DNA of 64,000 nt from Enterovirga rhinocerotis. Lineage in GTDB: Bacteria; Pseudomonadota; Alphaproteobacteria; Rhizobiales; Beijerinckiaceae. The notes below the pieces were generated by a model that saw nothing but the letters and a program-made list of their open reading frames with translations, was not told the origin of the DNA and did no database searches. The stretch lies in assembly GCF_004363955.1 (NCBI RefSeq), contig NZ_SNZR01000011.1:124001-188000 (forward strand), in the 5' to 3' direction. The position numbers were made by a program, and so were the translations under genes. How positions within the stretch are numbered: position 1 is the stretch's first letter; every line of letters starts with the position of its first letter. Below, one piece after another: positions 34,106-43,014 of the stretch.

Positions 34106-35086
34106 TCACGCTGCCGAGGCGCAGGCGCGGTCCGGCTCGCCGATGGCGGCGAACAACGCCGCATCTTCGCCGATCCCGGCATTGGGCGTCGTCAGCAGCG
34201 TGTCGCCGTAGAAGACGGAGTTCGCGCCGGCCACGAGGCAGAGGATCTGCGCTTCGCGGTTCAGGGCGGACCGGCCGGCGGACAGCCGGACGGTCGAGGC
34301 CGGCAGGACGAGGCGCGCGGTCGCCACCATGCGGACCAGCTCGAGAGGATCGATGCGTGGCCGTCTGGCGAGGGGCGTGCCGGCGACCGGCACGAGCGCG
34401 TTGATCGGCACGCTTTCGGGATGCGGATCCATCCCCGAGAGGACGTGGAGCATCGAGGCCCGATCCCGGATCGTCTCGCCCATGCCGATGATCCCGCCGC
34501 AGCAGAGGTCGATGCCGAACGAGCGCACCGTCGCCAGCGTCTCCAGCCGGTCCTCGTAGGTCCGGGTCGTGATGATCCGGCCGTAGAATTCGGGGCTGGT
34601 GTCGAGATTGTGGTTGTAGGCCGTGAGGCCTGCCGCCGCGAGACGCTCGGCCTGATGCGGCTTCAGCATGCCGAGCGTGACGCAGGCCTCCATGCCGAGG
34701 GCGCGCACGCCCGCGACCATTTCGATGACGGCATCGAACTCGCGCCCGTCGCGCACCTGGCGCCAGGCCGCTCCCATGCAGAAGCGCTCGGCGCCGGCCG
34801 CCTTCGCGGTCGCGGCCATGGCGATCACCTTGCCGGGCTCCATCAGCCTGTCGCGGGTCAGGTCCACCTCCCGGTGGTGGGCCGATTGCGGGCAATAGGC
34901 GCAGTTCTCGGGGCAGCCGCCGGTCTTGATCGAGAGGAGGCTCGCCTTCTGGACCCTGTTCGGGTCGTGGTGCCGGCGATGGGCCGCATTGGCCCGCCCG
35001 ACGAGTTCGAGCAGCGGCAGATCGTGCAGGGCGACGATCGCCTCGATCGTCCAGTCGTGCCGGATCGCTCCGTCCGGCCGGTTCAT
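34106..35086 (-). CDS. bioB: Biotin synthase
   Basis: A 326-residue radical-SAM enzyme that inserts sulfur into dethiobiotin. The Fe-S cluster motif is CPENCAYC near residue 57, followed by the family patterns [12 protein letters not shown] and [11 protein letters not shown]. The C-terminus [19 protein letters not shown] is typical. Start ATG 35086 overlaps the bioY stop by 4 bp. No other bioAFDC genes are in the window, so it depends on dethiobiotin from synthesis elsewhere or on import. It is expected to be repressed by BioR through the box in front of bioY. Confidence 0.96.
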   Translation of the reverse strand: MNRPDGAIRHDWTIEAIVALHDLPLLELVGRANAAHRRHHDPNRVQKASLLSIKTGGCPENCAYCPQSAHHREVDLTRDRLMEPGKVIAMAATAKAAGAERFCMGAAWRQVRDGREFDAVIEMVAGVRALGMEACVTLGMLKPHQAERLAAAGLTAYNHNLDTSPEFYGRIITTRTYEDRLETLATVRSFGIDLCCGGIIGMGETIRDRASMLHVLSGMDPHPESVPINALVPVAGTPLARRPRIDPLELVRMVATARLVLPASTVRLSAGRSALNREAQILCLVAGANSVFYGDTLLTTPNAGIGEDAALFAAIGEPDRACASAA

Positions 35087-35649
35087 CGCGCTCCCCCGCG
35101 CAGCGAGGCCGGAAGCACCAGGCCGGCGAGTGCCACGACGCCGATCTTGACGAGATCGCCGAGAAGGAAGGGCAGGATGCCGACCGCGAGGAGGCGATCG
35201 GCCGGAACGAAGAGCGCGAGCCAGGCCAGGCCGAGGCCGTAGATCGGAACGAGGCCCGCGAGCATCGCGCCGAGCCGGCCGACGAGGCCTCGTCCGCTCG
35301 CGAGGAGACCGACCAGCCAGGAGGCCGCGAGGTATCCGGCGAGATAGCCGCCGGTCGGCCCGGCCATGTAGGCGAGGCCGATGCCGCGCTCCGGCGAGCC
35401 CGAGAAGACGGGCAGGCCCACCGCCCCCGCCGCCAGATAGGCGAGGAAGATCGAGACCGCGAGCCGTGGGCCGAACGCCACCGCGAACGCCATGACCGCC
35501 AGGGTGTGGAGCGTCATCGGCACGGGCCAGAACGGGATCTGGACCTTGGCGGCGATCGTCATCAGGGCCGCGCCGCCGACGACGATCGATGCGGCCTTGA
35601 AAGCGGCCGTGACGGGATGGTCCCCGAGCCGCGCGGCGAGATTGCTCAT
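35083..35649 (-). CDS. bioY: Biotin transporter substrate-binding subunit BioY
   Basis: A 188-residue integral membrane S-component with six hydrophobic segments and family motifs: [28 protein letters not shown] and [13 protein letters not shown]. It binds biotin and works alone or with an ECF energising module. It is the first gene of bioYB and overlaps bioB by 4 bp. An operator for BioR lies 22 bp upstream of the start codon and overlaps a TATAAT -10 box. Confidence 0.95.
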   Translation of the reverse strand: MSNLAARLGDHPVTAAFKAASIVVGGAALMTIAAKVQIPFWPVPMTLHTLAVMAFAVAFGPRLAVSIFLAYLAAGAVGLPVFSGSPERGIGLAYMAGPTGGYLAGYLAASWLVGLLASGRGLVGRLGAMLAGLVPIYGLGLAWLALFVPADRLLAVGILPFLLGDLVKIGVVALAGLVLPASLRGGAR

Positions 35650-35669
35650 GTTTCAGCCTCTGTCGACAA

Positions 35670-35699
35670 ATTATAGATAAAATAGCGAATCTATCGCTA
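35670..35699 (-). promoter_or_regulatory. bioYB promoter -10 with BioR operator
   Basis: Read leftward, a perfect -10 TATAAT occupies 35675-35670. The BioR consensus TTATAGATAA is exact at 35671-35680 and overlaps it, so a bound repressor would block the polymerase. A second perfect inverted repeat, TAGCGA/TCGCTA (35683-35688 and 35694-35699), lies beside it and might be a further regulator's site. Confidence 0.8.
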
Positions 35700-35771
35700 G
35701 ATGAGTCCATAGAACGTCGACGGTGGCAAGGCCGGAGCGGGCCGCCCCTGGCTCGAGAGCCGGGCGGGGCG

Positions 35772-36395
35772 CTACTTCCTGCCCTTGTGGCCGGGCCACT
35801 GGACGTGCCGGGCCAGCACCGAGGCGGCCATCTCGCCGTCGCCCGCGCGCAAGGCGGCGAGGATCGCCTTGTGGTCGCGATCGGTCGGAGCCTCCCATTC
35901 CGCTCGCCAGCCCGAGAAGAGGAAGCGCGCGCTGGCCGTATGGAGGTCGTCGATGGTCTTCAGCAGGCGAGGCATCCCGCACGGCGTGAGGATCAGGCGG
36001 TGGAAGGTCCGGTTCGTGTCCTCCCACGATTCCACGTCCTTCGCGCGCTCGCCGGCGCGATTGACCTCCTCGGCCTCGTCGAGGACCGCCTTGGTCAGGT
36101 GAGGCACGGCGTTGCGCAGCGCGAGCACCTCCAGGGCGGCGCGCATCTCGGCCACCTCCCGGATCTCGTCGAGGCTGAACCCGGCGACGCGCACGCCCCG
36201 TCTCGGCTCGCTGATCGCGAGGCCCTGCGCTTCCAGCCGCCGGAACGCCTCGCGGACGGGCACGTGGCTCGCGCCGAACTCCGCGGCGACGTGATCCTGG
36301 CGCAGCCGGGTTCCCGGCGCGATCGTGCCGGCGATGATGCGCTCCGCCAGCGCCCTGCTGATCCGCGCGGCGATCGTTTCGTCTTTGCTCGTCAT
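35772..36395 (-). CDS. bioR: GntR-family biotin regulator BioR
   Basis: A 207-residue FCD-type GntR repressor. The N-terminal winged helix includes [22 protein letters not shown] (residues about 35-57, given as a pattern of family conservation), and the helical FCD effector domain follows, with metal-type His residues in NRTFHRLIL and the DRDHKAIL segment. In alphaproteobacteria BioR represses biotin synthesis and uptake genes and its own gene. A BioR box 3 bp upstream of its ATG and another before bioYB confirm the assignment. Confidence 0.9.
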   Translation of the reverse strand: MTSKDETIAARISRALAERIIAGTIAPGTRLRQDHVAAEFGASHVPVREAFRRLEAQGLAISEPRRGVRVAGFSLDEIREVAEMRAALEVLALRNAVPHLTKAVLDEAEEVNRAGERAKDVESWEDTNRTFHRLILTPCGMPRLLKTIDDLHTASARFLFSGWRAEWEAPTDRDHKAILAALRAGDGEMAASVLARHVQWPGHKGRK

Positions 36396-36398
36396 GTT

Positions 36399-36408
36399 TT
36401 ATAGATAA
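36399..36408 (-). promoter_or_regulatory. BioR operator of bioR
   Basis: An exact TTATAGATAA, identical to the bioYB box, ends only 3 bp before the bioR start codon. This implies autorepression and a leaderless or near-leaderless bioR message, since any promoter overlapping the box would start transcription very close to the ATG. Confidence 0.82.
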
Positions 36409-36509
36409 TTTGACGCGGCCGGGCTGTCGAGAATGGTTTTTGTCCCGAGGGGTCGACTTGGCACGGACGTCGCCTAAGCTTGGCCGTCCTTTCGTGGGAG
36501 GGAGGGCCG

Positions 36510-37178
36510 ATGTTCGATGCCGATGGCCGTCCCCTTCACGTCGCCTGGCGCTACAGCCGCGCGGAACTGATCGCCGATGGCGTGGTTCACGCTGTCGGTC
36601 TCGTGCTCGCGCTCGGCGGGGCGGCGGTCCTGATCGCGCTCGCGGCGTTGCGGCTTCCTGCCGGCGAGATCGCGGCGGTCGTCGTCTATGCGGCCGGTCT
36701 CGTCATGCTGCTCGCCGTGTCGGCCGCCTACAACATGTGGCCGATCTCGCCGACGAAATGGCGGTTGCGCCGCGTCGACCACGCCTCGATCTTCATCCTG
36801 ATCGCGGCGACCTACACGCCCTTCATGACCCGCGTGCCCTCGGAGGGCATGGCGCTCGCCGTCTTCGTCGGCGTCTGGGTGGTCGCGATCGGCGGCGCGG
36901 CGCTGAAGCTGGCCTTGCCGGGCCGGTTCGACCGGGCCGCCATCGCCGCCTATCTGCTCCTCGGCTTCAGCGGCGTGCTCGCCTGGGAGACGGTGGCGAA
37001 GGCGCTCTCGACCCCGACCCTGGTCCTCATGGTCGTCGGCGGACTGACCTACGCCGCCGGCATCGTCTTCCACGTCTGGCACGGCCTGCGGTTCCAGAAC
37101 GCCGTCTGGCACGGCTTCGTCCTGGTCGCGAGCGCGGCCTTCTATTCGGCGGTCCTGGTCGGCGTCGTGCTCGCCTGA
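36510..37178 (+). CDS. Hemolysin III family (PAQR-like) membrane protein
   Basis: A 222-residue protein with seven hydrophobic segments. Family residues that may bind zinc are seen: the ELIADGVVHAVG start of helix 1, the DHASIFILIAATYTPF motif (Asp-His) in helix 3, and the C-terminal FHVWHGLRFQNAVWHGFVL with three His. Bacterial homologues are named hemolysin III, though the cytolytic role is doubtful, and they are related to adiponectin receptors. Start ATG 36510 follows GGGAGGGAGGG. It is convergent and overlaps the mocA-like gene by 37 bp. Confidence 0.9.
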   Translation: MFDADGRPLHVAWRYSRAELIADGVVHAVGLVLALGGAAVLIALAALRLPAGEIAAVVVYAAGLVMLLAVSAAYNMWPISPTKWRLRRVDHASIFILIAATYTPFMTRVPSEGMALAVFVGVWVVAIGGAALKLALPGRFDRAAIAAYLLLGFSGVLAWETVAKALSTPTLVLMVVGGLTYAAGIVFHVWHGLRFQNAVWHGFVLVASAAFYSAVLVGVVLA

Positions 37179-37762
37179 GCCTCGGCGAGGTCCGCCAGAT
37201 CCTGCGGCGTATCCGCGTCCCGGGCGACCGCCGGGTCCCCGAGTTCGATCTCGACGACGTCTGGGATGCCGCGCAGCAGCTTCGCGGCGCCCGTATCGCC
37301 CGACAGGCCGGCAATGGCGGGCGCGAGCGCCATCGAGAGGATCGTCGGGTTCCCGCGCACCCCTTCGAAGGTCGGGACGAGCGCGGCGGGGCGGCCGGAC
37401 GAGCGCCAGGCCTTGATCAGCCAATCGACCAGCGCGGTTCCGATCTGCGGCATGTCGCCGAGCAGGATCGCGGCCGCCTCGGCCTCCTCCGGCAGAGCCG
37501 CGAAGCCGGCCTTCAGGGAGGTCGACAGACCGTCGCGATAATCGCGGTTCTCGACGATCACCACATCGAGGCCCGCGAGCGCGGACGAGACCGCCTCCGC
37601 CTCGTGGCCGACCACGACGATGACGGGTGCGGCCTCGCTCTCGAGAGCCGCCTCGGCCGCCCGGCAGACGAGCGGCTTGCCCTCGAAGGCGGCGAGCATC
37701 TTCGGCGTCGCACCGAAGCGGGTGCCGCGCCCGGCGGCGAGCACGATGGCCGCGACGCTCAT
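37142..37762 (-). CDS. mocA: Molybdenum cofactor cytidylyltransferase-like NTP transferase
   Basis: A 206-residue MobA-like nucleotidyltransferase with the N-terminal signature LAAGRGTRFGATPKMLA and an Asp-containing ILLGDMPQIG metal site. MocA adds CMP to molybdopterin to make the cytosine dinucleotide cofactor of xanthine-dehydrogenase-type enzymes. It is the last gene of a leftward operon, overlapping the preceding molybdopterin-binding gene by 4 bp. XdhC, CoxE and CoxD-type genes in the same operon support this over a sugar nucleotidyltransferase. Confidence 0.82.
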   Translation of the reverse strand: MSVAAIVLAAGRGTRFGATPKMLAAFEGKPLVCRAAEAALESEAAPVIVVVGHEAEAVSSALAGLDVVIVENRDYRDGLSTSLKAGFAALPEEAEAAAILLGDMPQIGTALVDWLIKAWRSSGRPAALVPTFEGVRGNPTILSMALAPAIAGLSGDTGAAKLLRGIPDVVEIELGDPAVARDADTPQDLADLAEAQASTTPTRTAE

Positions 37763-38802
37763 CGCTCGTCCTCCTCGTCCGGGTCCGTCGTCTCATCCGG
37801 CGCGCCGCCGGCGCGCGGCTGCCCGCGCGAGACGGTCTCCATGAGGAGGCCGCCGACGCCCATCGCCGTGATGTCGCGCCGCGTCACCGGCAGGCCTGCG
37901 AGGAGGCGAGTCAGCACCCAATCGAAGCCGTTTTCCTTCGGCGAGCGCGCGCAGCCGGGCGCGCCGAGGACGGGCTTGCCGCGCAACTCGCCGACCAGAA
38001 GCAGGTTGCCCGGGTCGACCGGCATGCCGAAATGCTCGATCCGCCCACCCGCGGCCTCGATCGCCGCCGGGATCACGTCCCGGCGGTCGGCGATGGCCGA
38101 GGCACCGAAGACGACGAGCAACTCGACCTCGTCGATCCGCGACAGGAGTTCCTCGCGCAAGTCATCGGTCGCATGGGCGCAGGCCGAGGCCGCGACGAGT
38201 CCCGCCCCCGCCGGCGCCAGGCGCTCCCCGAACACCCTGAGCGTCTTCTCGACGATGCCGATCTTGAAGCCGGGTGTCAGCGTCGAGATCGCGCCGACCC
38301 GGCGCAGGCGGTACGGCGCGATCTCGAGCGGCCGGCCGGAATGGGCCACGCCGATCGCCTGGCCGAGGAGCCGGCTCTCGATGCCGTAGGGGATGATCTT
38401 CACCGTGCCGATCATCTCGCCTTCGACGACCGGCTTGAAGGTCGGAAGGGTCGCGACGGTGATGGCCTCGTCGATCGCGTTGATGCCGTCGACCGTTCGG
38501 GAATCGACGAGCAGGATACCGGGCCGCTCGGCGAAGAGGTTCGACCGCCCGGTGAAGGGCGGCTCGACCCGGACGCCCATCCCGGCGAGGGTCACGGCGA
38601 GGCCGCCGGCGGCGGCATCCTCGCTCACGTCTCCATGATCGAGCCGCGCGGCGACGACCGTCTCGATCCCGGCGGCGCGGAGCGCGGAGGCGAGTTCGGC
38701 GGAGATCGGCTGCCCCTTGCGCAAGGCGACGCTCTCCGCCCTCACGCTATGGGCGGCGATGGCACCGATCGCCTCGCCGACGGGGATCACGCCGAATTTC
38801 AC
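37759..38802 (-). CDS. Molybdopterin-binding protein
   Basis: A 347-residue protein of the MoeA-related type that accompanies XdhC and MocA in molybdenum-hydroxylase clusters. The molybdopterin-binding (MoCF) domain occupies the C-terminal half: LLVVFGASAIADRRDVIPAA and GKPVLGAPGCARSPKENGFDW are the glycine/Asp-containing loops. The N-terminal half begins IPVGEAIGAIAAHSV, as in these proteins. It overlaps the genes on both sides by 4 bp, so its stoichiometry is linked to theirs. It probably carries or modifies the cofactor before insertion. Confidence 0.8.
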   Translation of the reverse strand: MKFGVIPVGEAIGAIAAHSVRAESVALRKGQPISAELASALRAAGIETVVAARLDHGDVSEDAAAGGLAVTLAGMGVRVEPPFTGRSNLFAERPGILLVDSRTVDGINAIDEAITVATLPTFKPVVEGEMIGTVKIIPYGIESRLLGQAIGVAHSGRPLEIAPYRLRRVGAISTLTPGFKIGIVEKTLRVFGERLAPAGAGLVAASACAHATDDLREELLSRIDEVELLVVFGASAIADRRDVIPAAIEAAGGRIEHFGMPVDPGNLLLVGELRGKPVLGAPGCARSPKENGFDWVLTRLLAGLPVTRRDITAMGVGGLLMETVSRGQPRAGGAPDETTDPDEEDER

Positions 38803-39512
38803 GAGGCCGGCCGGGTCTGAGGCGCGCGCCGCCGGTCGCGGCGCTGCTCGGCGACGATCTCGGCGAGGATCGAGACCGCGATCTCAGCCGGCGTCACCGC
38901 ACCGATATCGAGGCCGATCGGCGCATGGATGCGTGCGATGGCCTCCGCGCCGATCCCGGCCGCTTCCAGCCTTTCGATGCGTTTCGCATGGGTCCGGCGC
39001 GAGCCGAGCGCGCCGATGTAGAAGCACTCGGCCTGGAGCGCCGGGAGGAGCGCCTGGTCGTCGATCTTGGGATCATGGGTCAGGCAGGCGAGGGCGGTAT
39101 AGCGGTCGAAGCCGCCGAGCTTCGGCAGCGCGTCCTGCGGCCATTCCGCGATGACCGGCACGTCGGGGAAGCGATCGGGCGTCGCGAAGGCGGTGCGCGG
39201 ATCGACGATCGTCGCGTCGAGGCCGAGTTCGCGCGCCATCGGAGCGAGGGCCTGGCTGACATGGACCGCGCCGATCACGATCAGCTTCACGGGGGGAAGA
39301 TGGACGTTCAGGAAGAGCGCGCCGTCGTCGCGCTCGACCGTGCCGCTCCGGCCCGTCCGCAGGCGCTCGAGCAGCTCGTCGGACATGGGTTCGGCCTCGG
39401 CCTCGGTCTCGCGCACGAGGCGCTGGCGCCCGTTCGCAAGCTCGGTGACGAGGATCGCGGCGCGCCGCGCCTCGCGCTCTGCGTTGAGCGCGGAGAGGAG
39501 GGAGAGGTCCAT
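38799..39512 (-). CDS. XdhC-family protein, Rossmann-domain type
   Basis: A 237-residue protein with the XdhC C-terminal Rossmann domain: LIVIGAVHVSQALAPMA, the Asp-rich THDPKIDDQALLPAL and YIGALGSRRTHAKRIERL motifs. XdhC proteins bind molybdenum cofactor and insert it into the large subunit, after sulfuration. The complementary N-terminal XdhC/CoxI domain is a separate 107-residue gene 34 bp upstream, so the usual two-domain protein is split. Co-transcribed with the molybdopterin-binding gene through a 4-bp overlap. Confidence 0.87.
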   Translation of the reverse strand: MDLSLLSALNAEREARRAAILVTELANGRQRLVRETEAEAEPMSDELLERLRTGRSGTVERDDGALFLNVHLPPVKLIVIGAVHVSQALAPMARELGLDATIVDPRTAFATPDRFPDVPVIAEWPQDALPKLGGFDRYTALACLTHDPKIDDQALLPALQAECFYIGALGSRRTHAKRIERLEAAGIGAEAIARIHAPIGLDIGAVTPAEIAVSILAEIVAEQRRDRRRAPQTRPAS

Positions 39513-39546
39513 CTAGGCGGCCGCCCGTCGATCGGATGTCATCGTC

Positions 39547-39870
<324 letters not shown>

Positions 39871-39932
39871 GCGAAGCCTCCTTGTCGGCCTTCTAAGATA
39901 GATGCCGGGCGAGGTCGAAGCGAGGCTCGCGT

Positions 39933-40256
39933 TCACCCGCCCCGTGGGCCGAAGAGGATGATCGCCGCGCCGGCGAGAGAGACGGCGGCGCCGGTCAGGT
40001 CCCAGCGGTCGGGCCGGAAGCCCTCGGCGAGCCACATCCAGACCAGGGACATGACGATGTAGATGCCGCCATAGGTCGCGTAGACGCGGCCCGCGGCAGG
40101 GGCGTCGACGAGCGTCAGCAGCCAGGCGAAGGCGAGGAGGCTCGCGAAGCCGGGCAGAAGCCACCAGCTTGGGGCGCCGAGCCGCAGGACGGCCCAGACC
40201 GCGAAGCAGCCGGCGATCTCGGCGAGCGCTGCGGTGGCGAAGACGAGAGGGGTCAC
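39933..40256 (-). CDS. YnfA-family (UPF0060) small membrane protein
   Basis: A 107-residue protein with four transmembrane helices and the family patterns [15 protein letters not shown] near the start and [22 protein letters not shown]. YnfA proteins are related to small multidrug resistance transporters. It overlaps the VWA gene by 4 bp although it has no evident link to molybdenum enzymes, which makes its position in this operon curious. Confidence 0.93.
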   Translation of the reverse strand: MTPLVFATAALAEIAGCFAVWAVLRLGAPSWWLLPGFASLLAFAWLLTLVDAPAAGRVYATYGGIYIVMSLVWMWLAEGFRPDRWDLTGAAVSLAGAAIILFGPRGG

Positions 40257-41449
40257 GAGGCAGCCTTGAGCCAGCGGGCCGGATCGGCCGAGGACGGGGC
40301 GGAGGGTGCAAGAGCCCGTACCAGATCCTCCATCGAGGCGAGGGAGTGGATCGGGCGGAACTCGTCGACATGCGGCAGCATGGCCCGGATGCCCGCCGCC
40401 CGCGCCTCGAAGGCGCCGAATCGCAGCAGCGGGTTCAGCCAGACAAGGCGGCGGCAGGAGCGGTGCAGCCGGTCCATCTCGAAGGCGAGGTCGGAATCGA
40501 CCTCGCGTTCGAGCCCGTCGGTGAACAGCAGCACGACGGCGCCCTGGCCGAGCACGCGCCGTGACCAGAGCCGGTTGAAGTCGCGGAGGGCGGAGGCGAT
40601 GCGCGTGCCGCCTTCCCAGTCCTTCACGCGCGAGGCCGCGCGGGCGAGGGCGTCGTCGGGGTCGCGCTGGGCGAGTTCGCGCGAGATGTTGGTGAGGCGC
40701 GTCGCGAAGACGAAGCTGTGCACGCGTCGCCTCTTCTCGGCGAGGGCATGCAGGAAATGCAGGAAGAGCCGCGAATACTCCGCCATCGAGCCCGAGATGT
40801 CGACGATGGCGACGAGCGGCGGCGGACGTTCGCGCCGCGAGCGGAATTCGACGTCGATCGTCGCCCCGCCATTCCGCAGGGAGCCCCGCAGGCTGCGGCG
40901 GAGGTCGACGAGGCGGCCGCGCGGATCGGGACGAAGCCGGCGCGTCGGGCGGGCATCGTCCGGCAGAGCGAGATCGGCGATGATCCGGCGGGCGCGGGCG
41001 ATCTCGGCGGCGTTCATCTGGGCGAAGTCGCGCTCCTTGAGGACGTCCCGGTCGGAGGTGGTGAGGCGGGCCGAGATCTCGCGCTCGATCACCTCCTCCT
41101 CGCGCTTCGGCTGGTCGGGGCGGAACGCCTCCAGCACGCGCGACTCGCCGGGCTTCGGCTTCTCCTTGGCCTTCTCGCCCGGCGCGACGGGGGACATCTC
41201 GGCCAGCAGCTTCTCGACGAAGCCGCGCCGTCGCCAGAAGATGCGGAAGGCCGCATCGAAGACCTGGCTCTGCTCGTGGCGCGTGACGAAGACGCTGTGG
41301 AGCGTCCAGTAGAGGTCCTCGCGGCGCCCGATCCCGGCCGCCTCGACCGCGACGACGGCGTCCATCACCGCGCCGGGCCCGAGCGGCAGCCCGGCCGCGC
41401 GCAGGGCGCGGCCGAACAGGGCGACGTTGTCGGCGAGGTGTCCGCTCAC
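40253..41449 (-). CDS. CoxE-like VWA-domain protein
   Basis: A 398-residue cytoplasmic protein. After a helical N-terminal region (residues 1-190, with an Arg-rich segment [19 protein letters not shown]) comes a von Willebrand A domain whose metal-ion-dependent adhesion site is DISGSM, with TDGLERE as a later motif. CoxE partners with the AAA+ CoxD to build the copper-sulfur-molybdenum site of CO dehydrogenase. It follows the NTF2-like gene by 7 bp in the same operon. Confidence 0.9.
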   Translation of the reverse strand: MSGHLADNVALFGRALRAAGLPLGPGAVMDAVVAVEAAGIGRREDLYWTLHSVFVTRHEQSQVFDAAFRIFWRRRGFVEKLLAEMSPVAPGEKAKEKPKPGESRVLEAFRPDQPKREEEVIEREISARLTTSDRDVLKERDFAQMNAAEIARARRIIADLALPDDARPTRRLRPDPRGRLVDLRRSLRGSLRNGGATIDVEFRSRRERPPPLVAIVDISGSMAEYSRLFLHFLHALAEKRRRVHSFVFATRLTNISRELAQRDPDDALARAASRVKDWEGGTRIASALRDFNRLWSRRVLGQGAVVLLFTDGLEREVDSDLAFEMDRLHRSCRRLVWLNPLLRFGAFEARAAGIRAMLPHVDEFRPIHSLASMEDLVRALAPSAPSSADPARWLKAAS

Positions 41450-41456
41450 GAGGCCC

Positions 41457-41855
41457 CTATGCCGCGTTGGCGGCGGCGGCGGCTTCTTCGACCCGCGCCG
41501 TGAAAATCTTCTGCACGACGACCCAGCGCCCGTCGATCTTGAGCAGGCTCAGGTAATCCGTGAAGTAGCGCGGCGGGATCTGACACTTGACCTTAACGAA
41601 GGCCGAGGTCGCGGAAGATTGGTCGATCGAGAGGATCTCGTCTGCGCGCGCGAGGCTCTTCGATTGCGGCGAGGGCCGCTTGCGGACGGCGTCGAGCCAG
41701 GCGTCGCGCGGCAGGATCTGCACCTGGCCCTCATGCTCGGAGGTCAGGGCGCTGGTCGGATGGAAGACGAAGGCGAGCTTGTCCGCGTCACCCTCGTAGA
41801 GTCCGTCGAGATAGGTCTGGATCGCCTCTTCGATCGCCTTGCGGTCTTCTGCCAT
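41457..41855 (-). CDS. NTF2-like (SnoaL/lumazine-binding type) small protein
   Basis: A 132-residue protein from ATG 41855, preceded by AAGGAGGAGACC. It has the cone-shaped alpha-plus-beta NTF2 fold pattern: an N-terminal helix (IEEAIQTYLDGLYEGDADKL), then repeated beta strands, ending in YLSLLKIDGRWVVVQKIFTA, which is characteristic of the lumazine-binding-like subgroup. It lies between the CoxD- and CoxE-like genes, where such a protein is not usual. Its role could be a ligand-binding chaperone or an enzyme; neither is shown. Confidence 0.78.
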   Translation of the reverse strand: MAEDRKAIEEAIQTYLDGLYEGDADKLAFVFHPTSALTSEHEGQVQILPRDAWLDAVRKRPSPQSKSLARADEILSIDQSSATSAFVKVKCQIPPRYFTDYLSLLKIDGRWVVVQKIFTARVEEAAAAANAA

Positions 41856-41884
41856 GGTCTCCTCCTTGGGTTGAACGCGACTTT

Positions 41885-41958
41885 CCTCATCCTGAGGTGG
41901 CTGCGGAGCAGTCGTGCGTGCTTCGAGGCTCGCCGACGGCGAGCGCCTCAGCATGAGG
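41885..41958. repeat. Intergenic palindromic repeat of alphaproteobacterial type
   Basis: The unit is bounded by two self-complementary ends, CCTCATCCTGAGG (41885-41897) and CCTCAGCATGAGG (41946-41958), with an inner hairpin GCTCGCC/GGCGAGC (41928-41934 and 41938-41944). From memory, repeats opening with CCTCATCCTGAGG are abundant between genes in Bradyrhizobium/Methylobacterium-like genomes. It sits between the NTF2-like and MoxR genes and could form an mRNA stem-loop in either direction. Confidence 0.6.
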
Positions 41959-41990
41959 AGGTTGAGGGAATGATCAACCTCCCCTGCACC

Positions 41991-42908
41991 TCACCCCATG
42001 GTCAACTCGGCCCGAACGCCGTCCAGGACCTTCTTCGTCTCCGAGCCGGCCATCCGGGCGATGTCGTCCTGGTATTTCAGGAGCACGCCGAGGGTGTCGC
42101 CGACGAGGGCCGGGTCGAGCGCGACCGCGTCGAGCTCGACGAGGGCCTGGGCCCAGTCCAGGGTTTCCGCGACGCCGGGCGCCTTGAACAGCTCCTTCTC
42201 GCGGATCGCCTGCACGAAGCCGACCACCTCCCGCGCCAGCCGCTCGTTCGCGCCCGGCACGCGCCGGGAGAGGATCGCGAGCTCGCGTCCCGCGTCCGGA
42301 TAGCCGACCCAATGGTAGAGGCAGCGGCGCTTGAGCGCGTCGTGGATCTCGCGCGTGCGGTTCGAGGTCACGATGACGATCGGGGGCGCCTCGGCCCGGA
42401 TCGTGCCGAATTCGGGCACCGTCACCTGGAAGTCGGACAGGATCTCGAGGAGGAAGGCCTCGAAGGCCTCGTCCGTGCGGTCGAGCTCGTCGATGAGGAG
42501 GATCGGCGGGCCGCCCTCCTGCTGTTGGAGAGCCTCCAGCAGCGGCCGCCGCACGAGGTAGCGCTCGGAGAAGAGGTCGGATTCGAGCGCGTCGCGGTCG
42601 ACCGTGCCGCCCGCCTCGGCGAGCCGGATCGCCATCATCTGGCCGGCATAGTTCCACTCGTAGACGGCCGAGGCGATGTCGAGCCCCTCGTAGCATTGCA
42701 GCCGGATGAGCTTGCGTCCGAGCGCCCGCGAGAGGACCTTGGCGATCTCCGTCTTGCCGACGCCCGCCTCGCCTTCCAGAAAGAGCGGGCGGCCGAGCTT
42801 CAGCGACAGGAAGAGCACGGTCGAGAGCGCACGGTCCGAGACGTAGCCTGCCCGCTCGAGCAGGGCCTGCGTCTCGTCGATCGAAGCGGGGAGGGAGGTG
42901 ACGCTCAT
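41991..42908 (-). CDS. MoxR/CoxD-type AAA+ ATPase
   Basis: A 305-residue AAA+ chaperone-like ATPase: Walker A GEAGVGKTE near residue 48, Walker B LLIDELDRTDEAFE near residue 137, and the sensor region IVTSNRTREIHDALKRRC. CoxD-type MoxR proteins work with the VWA protein CoxE in maturing molybdenum hydroxylases. It is second in the leftward operon, 106 bp after the FAD-subunit gene. Start ATG 42908. Confidence 0.91.
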   Translation of the reverse strand: MSVTSLPASIDETQALLERAGYVSDRALSTVLFLSLKLGRPLFLEGEAGVGKTEIAKVLSRALGRKLIRLQCYEGLDIASAVYEWNYAGQMMAIRLAEAGGTVDRDALESDLFSERYLVRRPLLEALQQQEGGPPILLIDELDRTDEAFEAFLLEILSDFQVTVPEFGTIRAEAPPIVIVTSNRTREIHDALKRRCLYHWVGYPDAGRELAILSRRVPGANERLAREVVGFVQAIREKELFKAPGVAETLDWAQALVELDAVALDPALVGDTLGVLLKYQDDIARMAGSETKKVLDGVRAELTMG

Positions 42909-43014
42909 GCGCGAGCGGTCACAGATTGCGCCGCCGGATGCAAGCCAGCGCGTCTCGCGGTCGTCATCCTGGCGTGCCGCGCACCGAGCCGCGCCAGCGG
43001 CCTCGGCTGCGTCG

